This document shows, one piece after another, positions 22,538-34,100 of a DNA stretch of 64,000 nt. The stretch lies in contig VWZW01007169.1 in assembly GCA_013397115.1 (NCBI GenBank), positions 1,949,451-2,013,450 on the forward strand. The letters run 5' to 3'. Numbering within the stretch: position 1 is the stretch's first letter; the number at the start of each line of letters is the position of its first letter. Position numbers and translations under genes: made by a program. The notes beneath the pieces were generated by a model. It did not search any database. It saw only the letters and a program-made list of their open reading frames with translations, and had not been told where the DNA came from. Origin of the DNA: Edolisoma coerulescens (Eukaryota > Chordata > Aves > Passeriformes > Campephagidae).

Positions 22538-25500
22538 AGGGTTACAGCCAGCGTGGCTGGAGGAGTGGGATGGCAGTCACAATGGGGAGTCTGTGGGGTC
22601 ACCCTGGCTAGGAAGGAGTGAGGACAAGTAGGGATCCTGTTCCCTTCAAGAGAAAACACTTGGTGAGAAATCCCTTGGAGGAAATCATTGCTGAAGGGTT
22701 GGGGATGAGAAGCCCAGGAGCACTTCCCTGCTCCAAGCATTTCTTGCAGAGGAATGCAAGGGTGCAGGTCTGAGGGCGCAGCTCGGTACAGCTCTGGCAG
22801 CTGGAGTCTGAAGCAGTGGGTAGAAAAATGTGAACACTGGGTACCTGCTTGGAGATGCAGCAACCACAGACAGTTTGAAAAAACAAAAATTCAAAACTGA
22901 AAAGATGTGACCTTGATGCTTTTTAAACTCAGTGAAAGCGAATGTGCTTAGATTTCCTGGGAAAGATGCAATTGGAAATTCTGTGTAAGTGTAAATATAT
23001 GAAATCCAAAGGAGGTAAAGGTTTTTCCTAATTAGGATAATTAAAACTGAAAAGCAATCTGCAAGCTGAATGCCAGACACAGAGCACCACAGCTCCTTTG
23101 CTATAGCAGGAGCAGATTTATTCATGGATTGATGTGTCCTGTTCCTTTTCTCTCCTCCAGCACTCAGGTTGAAACCTCCTGCCTGGGTGAAACCTCTGCA
23201 TTCCAGGCTGTGTAATCCATCTTGGGCTGTACAGCATTGCTGGTCAAGCCAGTATGATACCTCCCCTTCTTCCTCCCCCTATTCCCCCCTCCTAATTTTT
23301 AAAGTGACAAAAACATGCGGTTCTGTCAGTCTTAGAGTGGCTCAGCTCACCCATCATCTCCAGTTCCCCCAAAACTCTCTGGGAAATTCAGGTGCTTTCC
23401 AGCTCTCTGAAGCAAGTCCACAGGGTTTGCTGCATTAAATGCAGGCCACAATGTTAAAGTTACATAGATACAAGGGACAAAGCACCCTGTTCTGGGTAGG
23501 CCCTCAAAATCAGATCAGCTGTCAAAAAATTGTTTTGTCCTGAAGAGAGAGGTGGCAGAAAGGGAAGGCAGAGCACATTTTAGGGCCACTGAGAGCCCTT
23601 TATGTGGGTTCTGGCCATTTAGTGTTCAATAAAACATGAATGCTTACCATAGCAACCACATCAGCCCCTTTCGAGAGAGCCACTGCTTGAATAAAGATGG
23701 GGGTTCACTGAAGAAAGTCTAACAAATACATGTTAAAGCTGTACAAGAAAACAGTCTGACTTGAGGAAGCAGACCTGTTTTCCCAGGAAGCATGTAAGAG
23801 TTTATGCAATATGCTGCTAGCTTTCCCTGCCTCTGCTGCATGCTTGCATCTGGGAATTGCTGTTATTTGGGTGGCATGGGTAGAGGATGGCAACGGCGAA
23901 GGGGTGGGCAACCCCCATGGCCCTGCTGCCTGCACTGCTGGGAGAGTTCGCTGCCCAGAATATTTTGGATCCTTGCCCGTTCAAGCTTCTCTCAAACTCC
24001 GCACGTGCACATTGAGTCACTGTTTTCCTGAAATCTCATGCCTGGTAGGTATTTTCCTGAAGTGCACCCTTTTGCTTGAATCCCTGCTTAATCTTACAGA
24101 AAGATGCAAACAGTTTTGTAACATCTCTTTGCCTTGGGTAGTCTCAGGGGTGTCTAACAAACTCTTCTGTGGCTTTTTATTCATGTGCCCCAAGAGCAGA
24201 CTGGGGTCCTCCCTGAGTAAGCAGGTTTGGATATAAAATACTACGAGATCAACCTTCTGGAAAGGGGATGCTTTGATTTGTAAAACTGGAAAGAAAATGT
24301 TTATCCAGGCAGTATTAGATTAGTCACAGATTAATTACAATTGTCAAGTATTATTCATCTGTCATAAGAGTGAATTCTTCAGTCAAGATTCATAGCAAAA
24401 TAACATTTTTTTTCAAATAGAAGTAATTTAAATGGAAGTAAGACCTTCTAATACCACCATCTGTACAAGTAAATTACTTTCAGAGTAATTAAATATGCAT
24501 ATCTGGTCTGTGTACTGTACTGATGAACCAAGTTTTATGGAAGCAATATGCTTAAAAATCCCTTAGGTATTAAAGATGAAGAACCCATGGCATTTTGCAT
24601 TCATATAACCATGAATAAGAAAAAAATCTTTTTTCTGCTGCATAATTTTGGGGAATATATTTTTATTAACTTTTCCAGGTTAATTAATATTTTTTGCCAA
24701 ATAGGAAATACGATCATCATATTTATTAGTCTGACATTTCACAGGGACTTAAAGCTCTATAAGAAGTTTCAGCATTGTGTGTGTCTGAATTTATGATTGT
24801 GACACAGTCACTCATCTTCTGCAGATTCCCAGGAAGCAGAGCAGTGCAGTGAAACCGAAATCATTATGTTGACTGAATACATTACTGCCGGACTCGTCCC
24901 TCCATGAAATAGCACTGCTCAGCCAATTGGGATTCATGGTCACAACCCTTCATGGGATCATCAGGGTTTATAGTCCATAGCAAATACAAATACAGACAGG
25001 AACAATAACAGTCCGATACATCTGATCTATTACCTCACCTTGTGAGACTGTCACGAGTACCAGAATAGCGACTGGCCACGTGTTTTCTGTTGTGCAGGTG
25101 AATGGCACAGCTGTGTAGGAAGGAGAGGCTGTCTGAGAAACACAGCACTGACAGCAGGGTCTTCAGTGACCAAAACCCATCCTTATGCTTGCAACACGTT
25201 CTTCATGACTTATGTAAAGCACTGGTGTGTAGAGGAGCTTTGGACATTTGCTGGAAGCATCTGAACAGTGTGGAAGTGCTTGGTTAAAGAAATACCTGAA
25301 GTCAGTTCTGTGGAGCACTTCAGAAGAAGTCTGAAATCCCAGCAGCTCAACCCTTTCAAAGCAGCAAATAGAGCTACCTACATACTACCAAAATGCAAGA
25401 GCAAATTCAAGCATAAAGACACACAGCTGGCACATCTCTGTTTGCAAGTCAGCCACTGCATGCTGCTTGTGATATATATTTTATGCTTATGAAACACGCA

Positions 25501-26375
25501 GAGGTTCCCTGACATGAAGAGATTTAGCCTATATGCAGCACTTTCACTAATCTCCTCAGATTAGTTGCAGGAGTCTGACAATGGATGGAGGACAACAGAT
25601 AATTCTTTCTGCACCCCAAATGTCAAATAAGAAATGGGGGCCTGAAACACTGAAAAGAAACCATGAGAGCTTCATTTCTCTACTCTTAGCCCTGTGCTAA
25701 CACATGTGAACCAGTATGCTGGGTCAAGCCTTTGGGAGCTGCCTATGCGTGTTCTAGATCATACTTTGTGATAGATGGAGGTGGATGTTTATGTAGCCAA
25801 GAGGAGAACCATTAGAAATGCTCAAATCTGGGAGGTATTGAAGTTTGAATGGCATAATTCCTGACCTAGTATAAGGCAGCAGTTTGGTGACAGGTTCAGC
25901 TGCATCCAGTCTAATCATGCGCATATATTGTACTGGAGGTAGCCTGCATGAGTTTTCTTAAATTCTCTTTATGTGTCTTGACACCTTTCTCTCTGTTCTG
26001 TCCCTGAACACCAGTTCATGCTCAGTCTGCAAACCCCAGCATCTGCACATGCTCTGCTTCCAGCAGTTCATTTTCTGGAGCTACCACTGAAAGACAATAC
26101 TTCTTAAAGCAGATTTTCTGTGAGGTTGAGGTTGAAGGAGAACAAAAGTGGGAATTTGGGTGTGAATGTACTGGGTGAATCTTTGACAAAGGAGCTTTTG
26201 GGTATGGGGGATGGCTCCTATCAGGGCTGCATATGAAAGACTTTTATAGTACTCCTGAGAAGGCCTGATTTTCAGGTCAAGGTTTGACCTGTAATAGATA
26301 ATATATAATAATACTTATTGCTTTTGGACAGCAAATTGCTTTTGGGAATTTAGGAATTATAGCAACAATGCAGGG
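22538..26375. other. Unique sequence, nothing recognised
   Basis: GC-richer patches at about 22540-22860 and 23880-24020 lie among AT-rich DNA. The 146-147 codon reverse frames at 22420-22863 and 22685-23125 overlap each other and have no motif. The stretch 24830-25090 is balanced in composition and repeat-free. I see no gene. Confidence 0.45.
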
Positions 26376-26412
26376 ACATAGGCAAAAGAAACTCTACATA
26401 GGCAAAAGAAAC
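26376..26412. repeat. Short direct repeat, 17-bp units, period 20
   Basis: ACATAGGCAAAAGAAAC occurs at 26376-26392 and again exactly at 26396-26412. Identity of the copies suggests a recent slippage-type duplication. Confidence 0.85.
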
Positions 26413-26737
26413 AATTGAAGTGTGACTCAGTTCAGCTTCTGGATGTGGCCACTTTGCCATGTCTAAGCCCTTGTTTATACTAAAACATTCTTAGACTATC
26501 ATTACTAGCGTAATGTAGCACATTTCCCAATAATTTGAAAGTGGATCTTCCATGTGTTTGGAAATGACAACGTAGGACAAGGACATTAAAATCCTCTTTT
26601 CTTCCTCTGTGACAGGGTCTTGTGTTGAGGATGTCTCCAATTCTCACAAAGGCTGGAGCATTATTTTGCATACCCTTTTCCCCCTATTTAGCTTCTAGTT
26701 ACTTAGACAAAGTTGAGAGAACTTTTTTACTTGCCGT

Positions 26738-26757
26738 GCTTTTAAAGCTTTAAAAGC
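26738..26757. repeat. Perfect 20-bp palindrome
   Basis: GCTTTTAAAGCTTTAAAAGC is identical to its own reverse complement over all 20 bases. The match ends there, as the flanking bases (T on both sides) do not pair. It could extrude as a small cruciform or bind a dimeric protein, but no function is indicated. Confidence 0.9.
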
Positions 26758-27440
26758 TTTTGCTGAAAAGGTACCTATTTTCTTATCACTTTTTTTTTCT
26801 TTTTCTAGAAAAGGGCTTAATTTGAAGTTCTTTTTTGGCAGCTGTATTTCATTGTGATACATTATGTCAGGGCACATCAGTCACATGAAGATTTATGGAA
26901 AAAAACATACCCTTTTTAGATGTCCCTCTCTGCAGTCCTCTTCAAAACACGGTGTTTTTTCAAGAAACTCGTCTATCAACAGTGTTATGATTCTTGAAAC
27001 ATTGTGGGTGTAATGGCTTCATCTTACTCAATTACATAAATGTTACTTAAAGAGGGAATATAGAATTTAATGTGGTGAACCTAGTAATTCTAAAAAAAAA
27101 AATGACCATTTTCACCTTACTGATGTTTACTTTTCAGTGTTGAGCAAGGGCTTGTCTTCTTTGTAACCAAGATAATCCTATGCTGCTCCTTATTTTGCCA
27201 TTAAATGAGATACATTCTGAATTCAGATGAAAATGAGGTACCTTGATGAAAGTGGGCTTCAGGTGTCGCACACTAAGCATTGTACATTTCTCTTTGCTCT
27301 GATCCTCCAGCACACATAAGATTTCACCTCTTCACCTTTGAACAAGATTGCACTAACTTTGATCTTTTCAATTTTGTTCAACTCCAGGGAAGGAGCAGCT
27401 ACTTGAAACATGTTAGCATTTAGACTTTTAGAGGTTCTTT

Positions 27441-27493
27441 AAAAAAAAAAAAAAAAAGAAAGAAAAAAAAAAGGAGGGGAAAGAAAAAAAAAA
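27441..27493. repeat. A-rich low-complexity tract
   Basis: A run of 17 A is followed by AAAG-type interruptions, a short GGAGGGG and a further A10 run. No retroposed body is recognisable to its left, so I do not call it a retrogene tail. Confidence 0.9.
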
Positions 27494-28018
27494 CTTGAAA
27501 TTTTTTTCTAAAAGCTGTAGATTTTTATCTTGAGCATCAGCTTTTGTAGCTAGCGTGTAATGCTTTAGTATCAAAAACTGTCTCCACATAGAACAAAACA
27601 AAATACAGATTTTAAAAGCACAAAAAATTATTCAATATAAATTTCATTTTAGGTAAGAATTTTTTGCAGTAGTGATGTGGGTATCCTTTCCCAGGTCAAA
27701 GCATAAGCTTTGTGATCTTGCTCCTTTGCTTATGGCCTAAACCTATTATTTGAGCCTCTGTACTTGTGTGATATTAATTCATGATACTGACAGTTAATCT
27801 ATTTTTATAACTGTTATTATCTGAGCAAAATAACAAAATAGGTTCTTCATTTTCTCTTCAAGTCTGAGAGCATGTAACAGTGGGGAGCAAAGTTAAAAGT
27901 ATGATATTTTCAAGATCTCACACGATTTCGCAATATTCTTAAAATGATTATCACCATGTGCCGGTATGGTAGTTATTTTGCTATTATTTCAGTATTGATT
28001 TGTTTGGGTTTTGTTTGG

Positions 28019-28037
28019 TTTTTTTTTTTTTTTTTTT
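28019..28037. repeat. T19 homopolymer
   Basis: Nineteen consecutive T, preceded by GTTTGG repeats from about 28001. It is simple low-complexity sequence. Confidence 0.9.
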
Positions 28038-29133
28038 GCTATTACAAGACAGATTTTCACCCAAATACTTAAGAATTTTAAATCACAGAGAACTACTGGG
28101 CTTGTATCAGCCACAATGTGGCTCTTAAGTCCTAGGAAGTTTAATCAAAATTCTTAATGATTACTAGAAGTTTACATTTTTTCCCATTGGCTCCTTTTTA
28201 TTCTTGCCTAGTTTACTCAGATGTGCATTATTTCATCCCTGTCTTCTCTGCTGAGACTGCAGTTGTTTAGGGAGGCTCGTGTTAAGTAGCTCTTTGTGTC
28301 CATCCTCTTGCTTTACTTTGAGGTTTGTTTTGCACAACAATGCAAATGGGGACAGTTTCCCCCTTCTTGGATGAGAAGCTTATTGAATTCATTTCCATTA
28401 ACAAGCTGTTGCAAGCAAGTTAATGCCACATTAATTTACTCTTACATCTGACTTTCTCTGCCTATTCTAAGGGTTGCTTAGACAACAGATCAGCTCCTAA
28501 ATATCTCATAAAAGGTCTGAAGTCCACTCCCTGCAAAAGTGGAATTATGATTAATAATTCAAAAGAGTAATTTATATCACACTAAAACATTAACGACAAA
28601 AGAAATAAAGAAGATGGTATACAGGTGAAATTATTGGTAGAGCTAATCTCTACAGGGATCCTTGACATGGTTACTTACAGGGACCAAGTAATATATTACT
28701 GTTCATCAGCTGTTTATCCACTTTTCTTTTTCTTTGCAGTGTTCTAGGTGTCAGACAATCCTGAAACCAAGAACCTCAAATCACGTTTCATCCTCTGGTT
28801 TCCCTGAAACTTTTACTTACACGTTGAAATTACTGGATTTATGTTCTGTTCAAGGTATTTGCCTACACACTCCTCTTTAAGAGCCCTTGATCCATTGTGA
28901 ACTGAAGGTTCATTGAGATTTTGGTTTGTTACTTTTCATATCACCTTTTGGCCTGATTTTTTGAGGTTAATAAGATAACTCTTTTTAAGATGTACTTCAT
29001 TTTCTAGCCTTACCATCACATATGCCTTTTGCAGGTGAGCCCCACTTCTAAGCAACTTCTGTAGTAGCCAGTGCCTCATGTCACCACTTGAATGCCACCT
29101 GCTCAGACATCTCTGTGGGAGGGTTGCTGTCAC

Positions 29134-29399
29134 TGTTGTGCTGGGGATGGCGAGAGAAGAACCACGCGAAGTCTAAGGATCAGGGATAAAAGGAAGCACT
29201 TTAATAATTTTCCGGAGGCTTTCATATGTTAGTTCACAAAAGTGTGTTAAATGGCATAATGTAATTGGTCCTTTGGCTATCCACCCCTTGAGGGGATTGG
29301 CCAAATTCTAAGACACCCATTTCTAAATATTTTCTAGTTAGAACCATAACAATACTGCAAAACAACCTGCAAGTGCAAGAAGTTTACAAAACCGTAACA
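29134..29399 (-). mobile_element. Probable solo LTR of an endogenous retrovirus, antisense
   Basis: Read on the reverse strand the segment begins TGTTACGGTTTTG and ends CCCAGCACAACA, so it has the TG...CA ends of a retroviral LTR. In that direction come two CCAAT boxes (at 29296-29300 and 29264-29268), then an ATTAAA polyadenylation signal (29200-29205) about 65 bases before the 3' end, followed by a T-rich stretch. This is the expected U3-R-U5 order for a short LTR. No tRNA primer-binding site follows the 3' end and no gag, pol or env coding remains nearby, so it would be a solo LTR left by recombination. Against it: I could not find a clear target-site duplication, and the 29399 end is one of several TG candidates (29351 is another). 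Confidence 0.5.
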
Positions 29400-29945
29400 T
29401 AGTTTAAAATAGTTTCCATGAGAAAGACAGAACTCTCACAAAATGCTGCAGAGGGCTGAAGAAATTCCCTGCTGAAGCCTTTTCAGTATCCATAGGTTGT
29501 GATAAAGCCATCTGGACTCTTTGGTCATACAGGACATTGGCAGGTGTAGCAGAAAACTTCAGGTTCTCTAATGACAATGGGGTTAGTGCCAGTGTAAAAT
29601 CAAAGTGGAAATGTCCTAAACCAGAAGTACTGAAAGAGAGATTACTCACTGCCAGTTCTGGGGAGAAAATATGACACCCTGTGAGAGCTGATCCTTTTAA
29701 TGTTGCCCGGGTACCCAGTACTGCAGTGTGTGGCCAGAAATTATCTGTGAGTGAGACACAGGATATCACTTGCAGACTTCAGGGCCAAGAAAATCCGCTC
29801 ATATCCCAGTGTCTGCTGGCTGTAGCTCCAGGCTCTGTCAGTGTCACAGGAGCAAACTCTCTGTAGTTTCCTACTTCAGACAGTTTGCTGCTGCCAGGAA
29901 GCATTCCCAGGAAGCATTGACGTTTCCAAAGCATTCAACCAATGA
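29400..29945 (-). other. Unrecognised reverse open stretch beside the LTR
   Basis: The reverse frame ending at 29404 has about 120 codons without a stop. It is preceded in the same frame by a single TGA (29779-29781 region) and then about 55 more open codons back to a TGA near 29935. The lower part alternates hydrophobic and polar residues but matches nothing I know, and it uses a GTG rather than an ATG as first possible start. It could be a decayed coding exon, unrecognised repeat sequence or chance. Confidence 0.15.
29894..29918. repeat. Tandem 12-bp repeat, period 13
   Basis: CCAGGAAGCATT occurs at 29894-29905 and 29907-29918, one base apart. Confidence 0.85.
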
Positions 29946-31120
29946 GCATGGGTGGGGGTTTGAAGTAGATGTACCCATCCACGTTTAATGACATCATTCT
30001 ACTCCACTTAAATGCTTCCATTTTCCTAATTTTTCCAGGAAAAAGGGTAAAGCCAAATTTTCAGTCTGCAAATCAAAGGTTTCTCATTGCAGAACAAGAC
30101 ACAATTTTTTAAGTAATACATTTTAATTCTAATTTTCCTGACTATATTCAAAACAATATGATTGTAGTATATAGGACAATACCTGTCTTAAAGAAACTAT
30201 TGTGTAGATAGATTTTCTTTTAGAGTAGTTGGTAGTTAAAGGCTGTCCTTATTGCACCGAGGAAGTAAAATCCACACTTGTTAGGCTCTTATTTCATCCT
30301 CTTTCCTATGGTCTCACCTTTTTGGCCCTGCTAACTTTCATGTCCATAATGAACTCCATTTAGCTTCCCTGCAGCAGGACCTTGTCTTTGTTAATCACTG
30401 ACCCAGCGGCGTGAAGCTGCATAGGAGAGCAGGTTATTTTTTTTTTTTTTCTGGATTTTCTCTACTTCCTTCAGCAGTTGTAACTTCTAAGAAACTGCAG
30501 AACAAACAAGTATAAAAGATCAGGAAGATGGCCTGAAAAAATAATGTTTAAAAGATGTCTCATTGTACTCAGTTCTCCCGTAGCTGCCAGCTGCAGACTG
30601 ATGGCTGAAATCTTAGAAGGAGTTAATGAGATTAGGTCTTTGGCAACTGATTGCTTAATGCTGTCTTCTCATTCAGTGGTGTCATGTTTGGGGTTTTTTT
30701 ACTTTTTTCTTTTTTTCAATAACCATATTTAAACTTGTCATGGAGATCAGCTGAGACCTCATGGCAGAAATCTCATTTAAAACAAGTAGAAATTACTTCA
30801 CCTTGGCTCAAGCCACAGCATAACAGATACCTTCTCCTCCAGCCCTGCTGTGAGTCAAAGGCATTTTCTGGGCTGTTACTTTCCTGTGCTGAATGACCTT
30901 GAGCCTCTTCCTGTTGCCCCGTCTTTGCTTGGCTCAGCATGTGCATCCCTTGCTCTTTATAAATATGCCTGTGTGCTCGCCTTTGCTGTGTTCCTTTTTC
31001 TCCACAGCTGAAGGTATTGGTCCTTTGTCAGGCATTGAGACATGTTTTAGTTCATAAATGCCTATAGCAATTTTCCATGCTTTTGATAGTGAGGATATTC
31101 TTCACATTATTAAAAAATGT
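29946..31120. other. AT-rich unique sequence with T14 run
   Basis: No gene recognised. A T14 run lies at 30437-30450. A TTTATAAATATGCC string near 30955 is TATA-like and sits just before a pyrimidine tract ending in CCACAG, but no open frame follows on that strand. Confidence 0.5.
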
Positions 31121-31170
31121 TGGTATTGTCAGATGCATAGTACTTTGGTATTGTCAGATGCATAGTACTC
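31121..31170. repeat. Tandem duplication of a 25-bp unit
   Basis: A 25-base unit beginning TGGTATTGTCAGATGCATAG occupies 31121-31145 and is repeated directly at 31146-31170 with a single difference at the last base. The near identity indicates a recent duplication. Confidence 0.92.
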
Positions 31171-34100
31171 GGCTACTAGCGTGTTTCCTTTCTGCCCATG
31201 CTTGCAGAGTGAGGAAAAATTAGGTGAAAAAGTAGAGTAGTAGCATTTTATACTTGTTTTGCTGGGACATAGATTTGCAGATTTGTGAAGCGGGGGAGAA
31301 TCAGCCCACCGTGACTCACAGCACAAACACAGCACAGTTGGAAGAGCCCAGCCTGGGTTGTGTGTATCCTTACTAATAGGGAAAGCTGAAATGCTAATTG
31401 ACGTTGCAATCTGCTTCAGGTCAGGTAAAGGTCATCAGACCCCTGAAAATGCTTAATCCTTCCCATGGAAGCTTTGTGGGATTCCCAGGGATCCTACAAA
31501 AATAACCTTCATGTTTGCTTACGTGGAGAATCTCCGCAGGAAGCAGAGCTGGCAGAGTGGTGGTAGAGAGGCGTGGGGATGGCAGAGGTGTCAGAGGGAT
31601 GATGACGCTGGGCAGAGTCATCACCCCTTGCTCTTTTTTTCATGTTAAACACCATGTAAATACCCCTGTGAAACAAAGCTGCCACTCTTTGCTACCAATC
31701 ATCTCTCAGATCTTCAGCCTCCTTGTAAAAGGCTGCATCAGCTTTTCCCAGAGGTGAGCTCTAGGACAGATTCAAGCACAAGCTGAGCGTAATGGGGTGT
31801 AAGGCGGGGCAGACACAGTACTGAGCACTGTGCTACTTCCAAGCCATGTGGTGAACCCAGTCCATACATTCAGCGAGGTAATCTAGCACATGCATAACCT
31901 AAAAGCCTGTCTTGCTGAAATATAGGGGCTGTGTGTACACATACATGTGCATGCTGAAGTGCTCTGCTGGGTCGAGGCCAGGATGTGCAGCACTGCGTAG
32001 GCTTAGCCCTTCCAGATGTCTCCAAGGATAAAATGGCAAGAAAGTGACAGTCAGACCCAGTTACAAGGAACACAACCCAGCTTTTAAAAGGCCACTTTTG
32101 ATAATTAGGTATTTTGTGTATTGTGGCAAGATGTGAATTACAAAACCCCTAATAATAATGTAGTTCAGTCAGGGTAGCCTTGAAATTAGACCCCTAGCAG
32201 AGAGGTTGCACTGTATAATGATAGTACAGTACCATTTGTTTCAACACATTTAGCACTTCAGAATGGGATTTTTTTGTTAAACACCAGATGTTCTAGTGAC
32301 CCGAGTGCTGACTTTAAAAGAATACACAATAGAATAGTGTGTCAAGGTCAATGGCACAAATTAATCTGTATTATCATGCTGTCATATTATCCCGTATGCC
32401 CCATATGAGAAAGATCTATGGCTGGTGCTTTCCTCACGTGCAACTGTATGGGGTGTTGCAGTACACGGATTTTGAGTTTCCCAAGCCCTCAAACCCCCCT
32501 GAAAGGAATCTGATTCTTGCTTTGATAGTTTAAATTGTAAATGTAACATTCTTACAACGGGTGAGGGCTCTGTGGGTATGTGACTGTAATTTCACAGAAC
32601 CAGAGAGACATGGAGCAGCACGGTGAGAATTATGTCTGTTAATTGTAAATTCTGCCTTTAAGGACTTCAAAATAATAACCTAGGTAGCTTGGTTGCCAGC
32701 ATTTTTCTTTTGACCTAAAAATGTGATTAGGCACAAATGAATAATTGTTTACAAACATTTTAAATAATAGTTTATCTGCAATAGATACTTTTGTCTCCAT
32801 GAATCCCCCATATCCCTTCTCCTTCCTGCCCTGTGACTTCTAAGCTATTGCTGCAAGATGGCAGGATGTCAATGCCCCCCAAATTGAACCTGTGATTTGT
32901 TTTTCTTTGATTTATGGGCTTGTAGTCAATAAACTTTATAAAGGAAAGTATCAGACTGAGCAATCAATCAAAGATAAGCAGATTCTTGTCCTTTAAAAGC
33001 ATTTCACCCCAGTAAGCAAGGGCCTCATTCATCTTTTACAACCACTCTTGCAGCTTTCAGCTGAGAAAGGACTCGCTGCTGACTACATTCCCTTCTGCTG
33101 AAAACTCTCCTGTTCTGAGCTGAGATTTTTAAAATTCATTGCAGCAGTACATTTCCTTCCCATGTTATTTGCTATCTCTAAAAGGGCAGACTGTTTGCAT
33201 GTTGTTACTAAAGGTAAATCTCTTTGCTGTGTAGAGAAGAAAAGGCTTATATTTTTAAGTGTCAGAGGCATGGACTGTTGTTTTACAGAAACAGTAGTCA
33301 TTTTCTTTGTTATTTTACAAAACAAAACATAAAAAAAAAGGTTCCCATTTGTTTTTTTCATAGTATCTGAATTTCCTTTTGAGTAAGGCAAATGTTATCC
33401 TGCATGTTTTGCTTCTCTGAAGCACAGATGGTGTGCATATGCAGATTGGTGATTTTTTAATCAAAACAGTGACACTTGGGAATATATGTAAGTATTGTAA
33501 TAATGCATTAGTCAGGAGTGATGTTGTAACACACTGAGATCATACACATAAATCTAAGACACCATGTCTAGACACCCCAGGGAAGATGGCATGCCATGGG
33601 TTAGAGCAAGCATTAAGGAAGTGCAATATTTCAAATATGATGGGAAAATAATGCAATTTGCAGACTTTAATAAAACCATTGGGGAATTAATTTCACTAAG
33701 GATACACTCTCTCCCAAAATACCTATGTTTCTACATTTGCTTCATAGATAATCAGAAGGCAAGACACTGTACCTGCTATCTCAGGCATAAGCACAGTACA
33801 ATATCTATGAATTGTGCTGTGTCTTTAATATGCTGAATATGAAAATAATCCCTTTATAGTGCTTTAGTAGTACAAAACTGCATTATGCAAACAATGCACA
33901 GACAGCATAAACCTTGGAGATTCAGAATTTGAAGAGCTTATAAATTAATCTCGTAAGTGTTGATTTGGGCATGCTCAGGGAGTGCACTCAGCTGTAAAAC
34001 TTGACCGACCTAACCCTCCCAGTTTTAATTATTAGCTTTTTGATTATCAAATATTAAATGAAGACGTGCAATTTATGACTTTTGCATGTATCATTTTCCT

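Larger units (their letters stand above)
26760..29133. other. AT-rich, homopolymer-bearing non-coding stretch
   Basis: Strongly AT-rich with few open frames, containing the A-rich tract at 27441-27493 and the T19 run at 28019-28037. No repeat family or gene recognised. Confidence 0.5.

Noticed and set aside
32588..32615. CACAGAACCAGAGAGACATGG as an antisense CR1 3' end
   Set aside because: Only the first few bases resemble a CR1 terminus; none of the following CR1 blocks is present.
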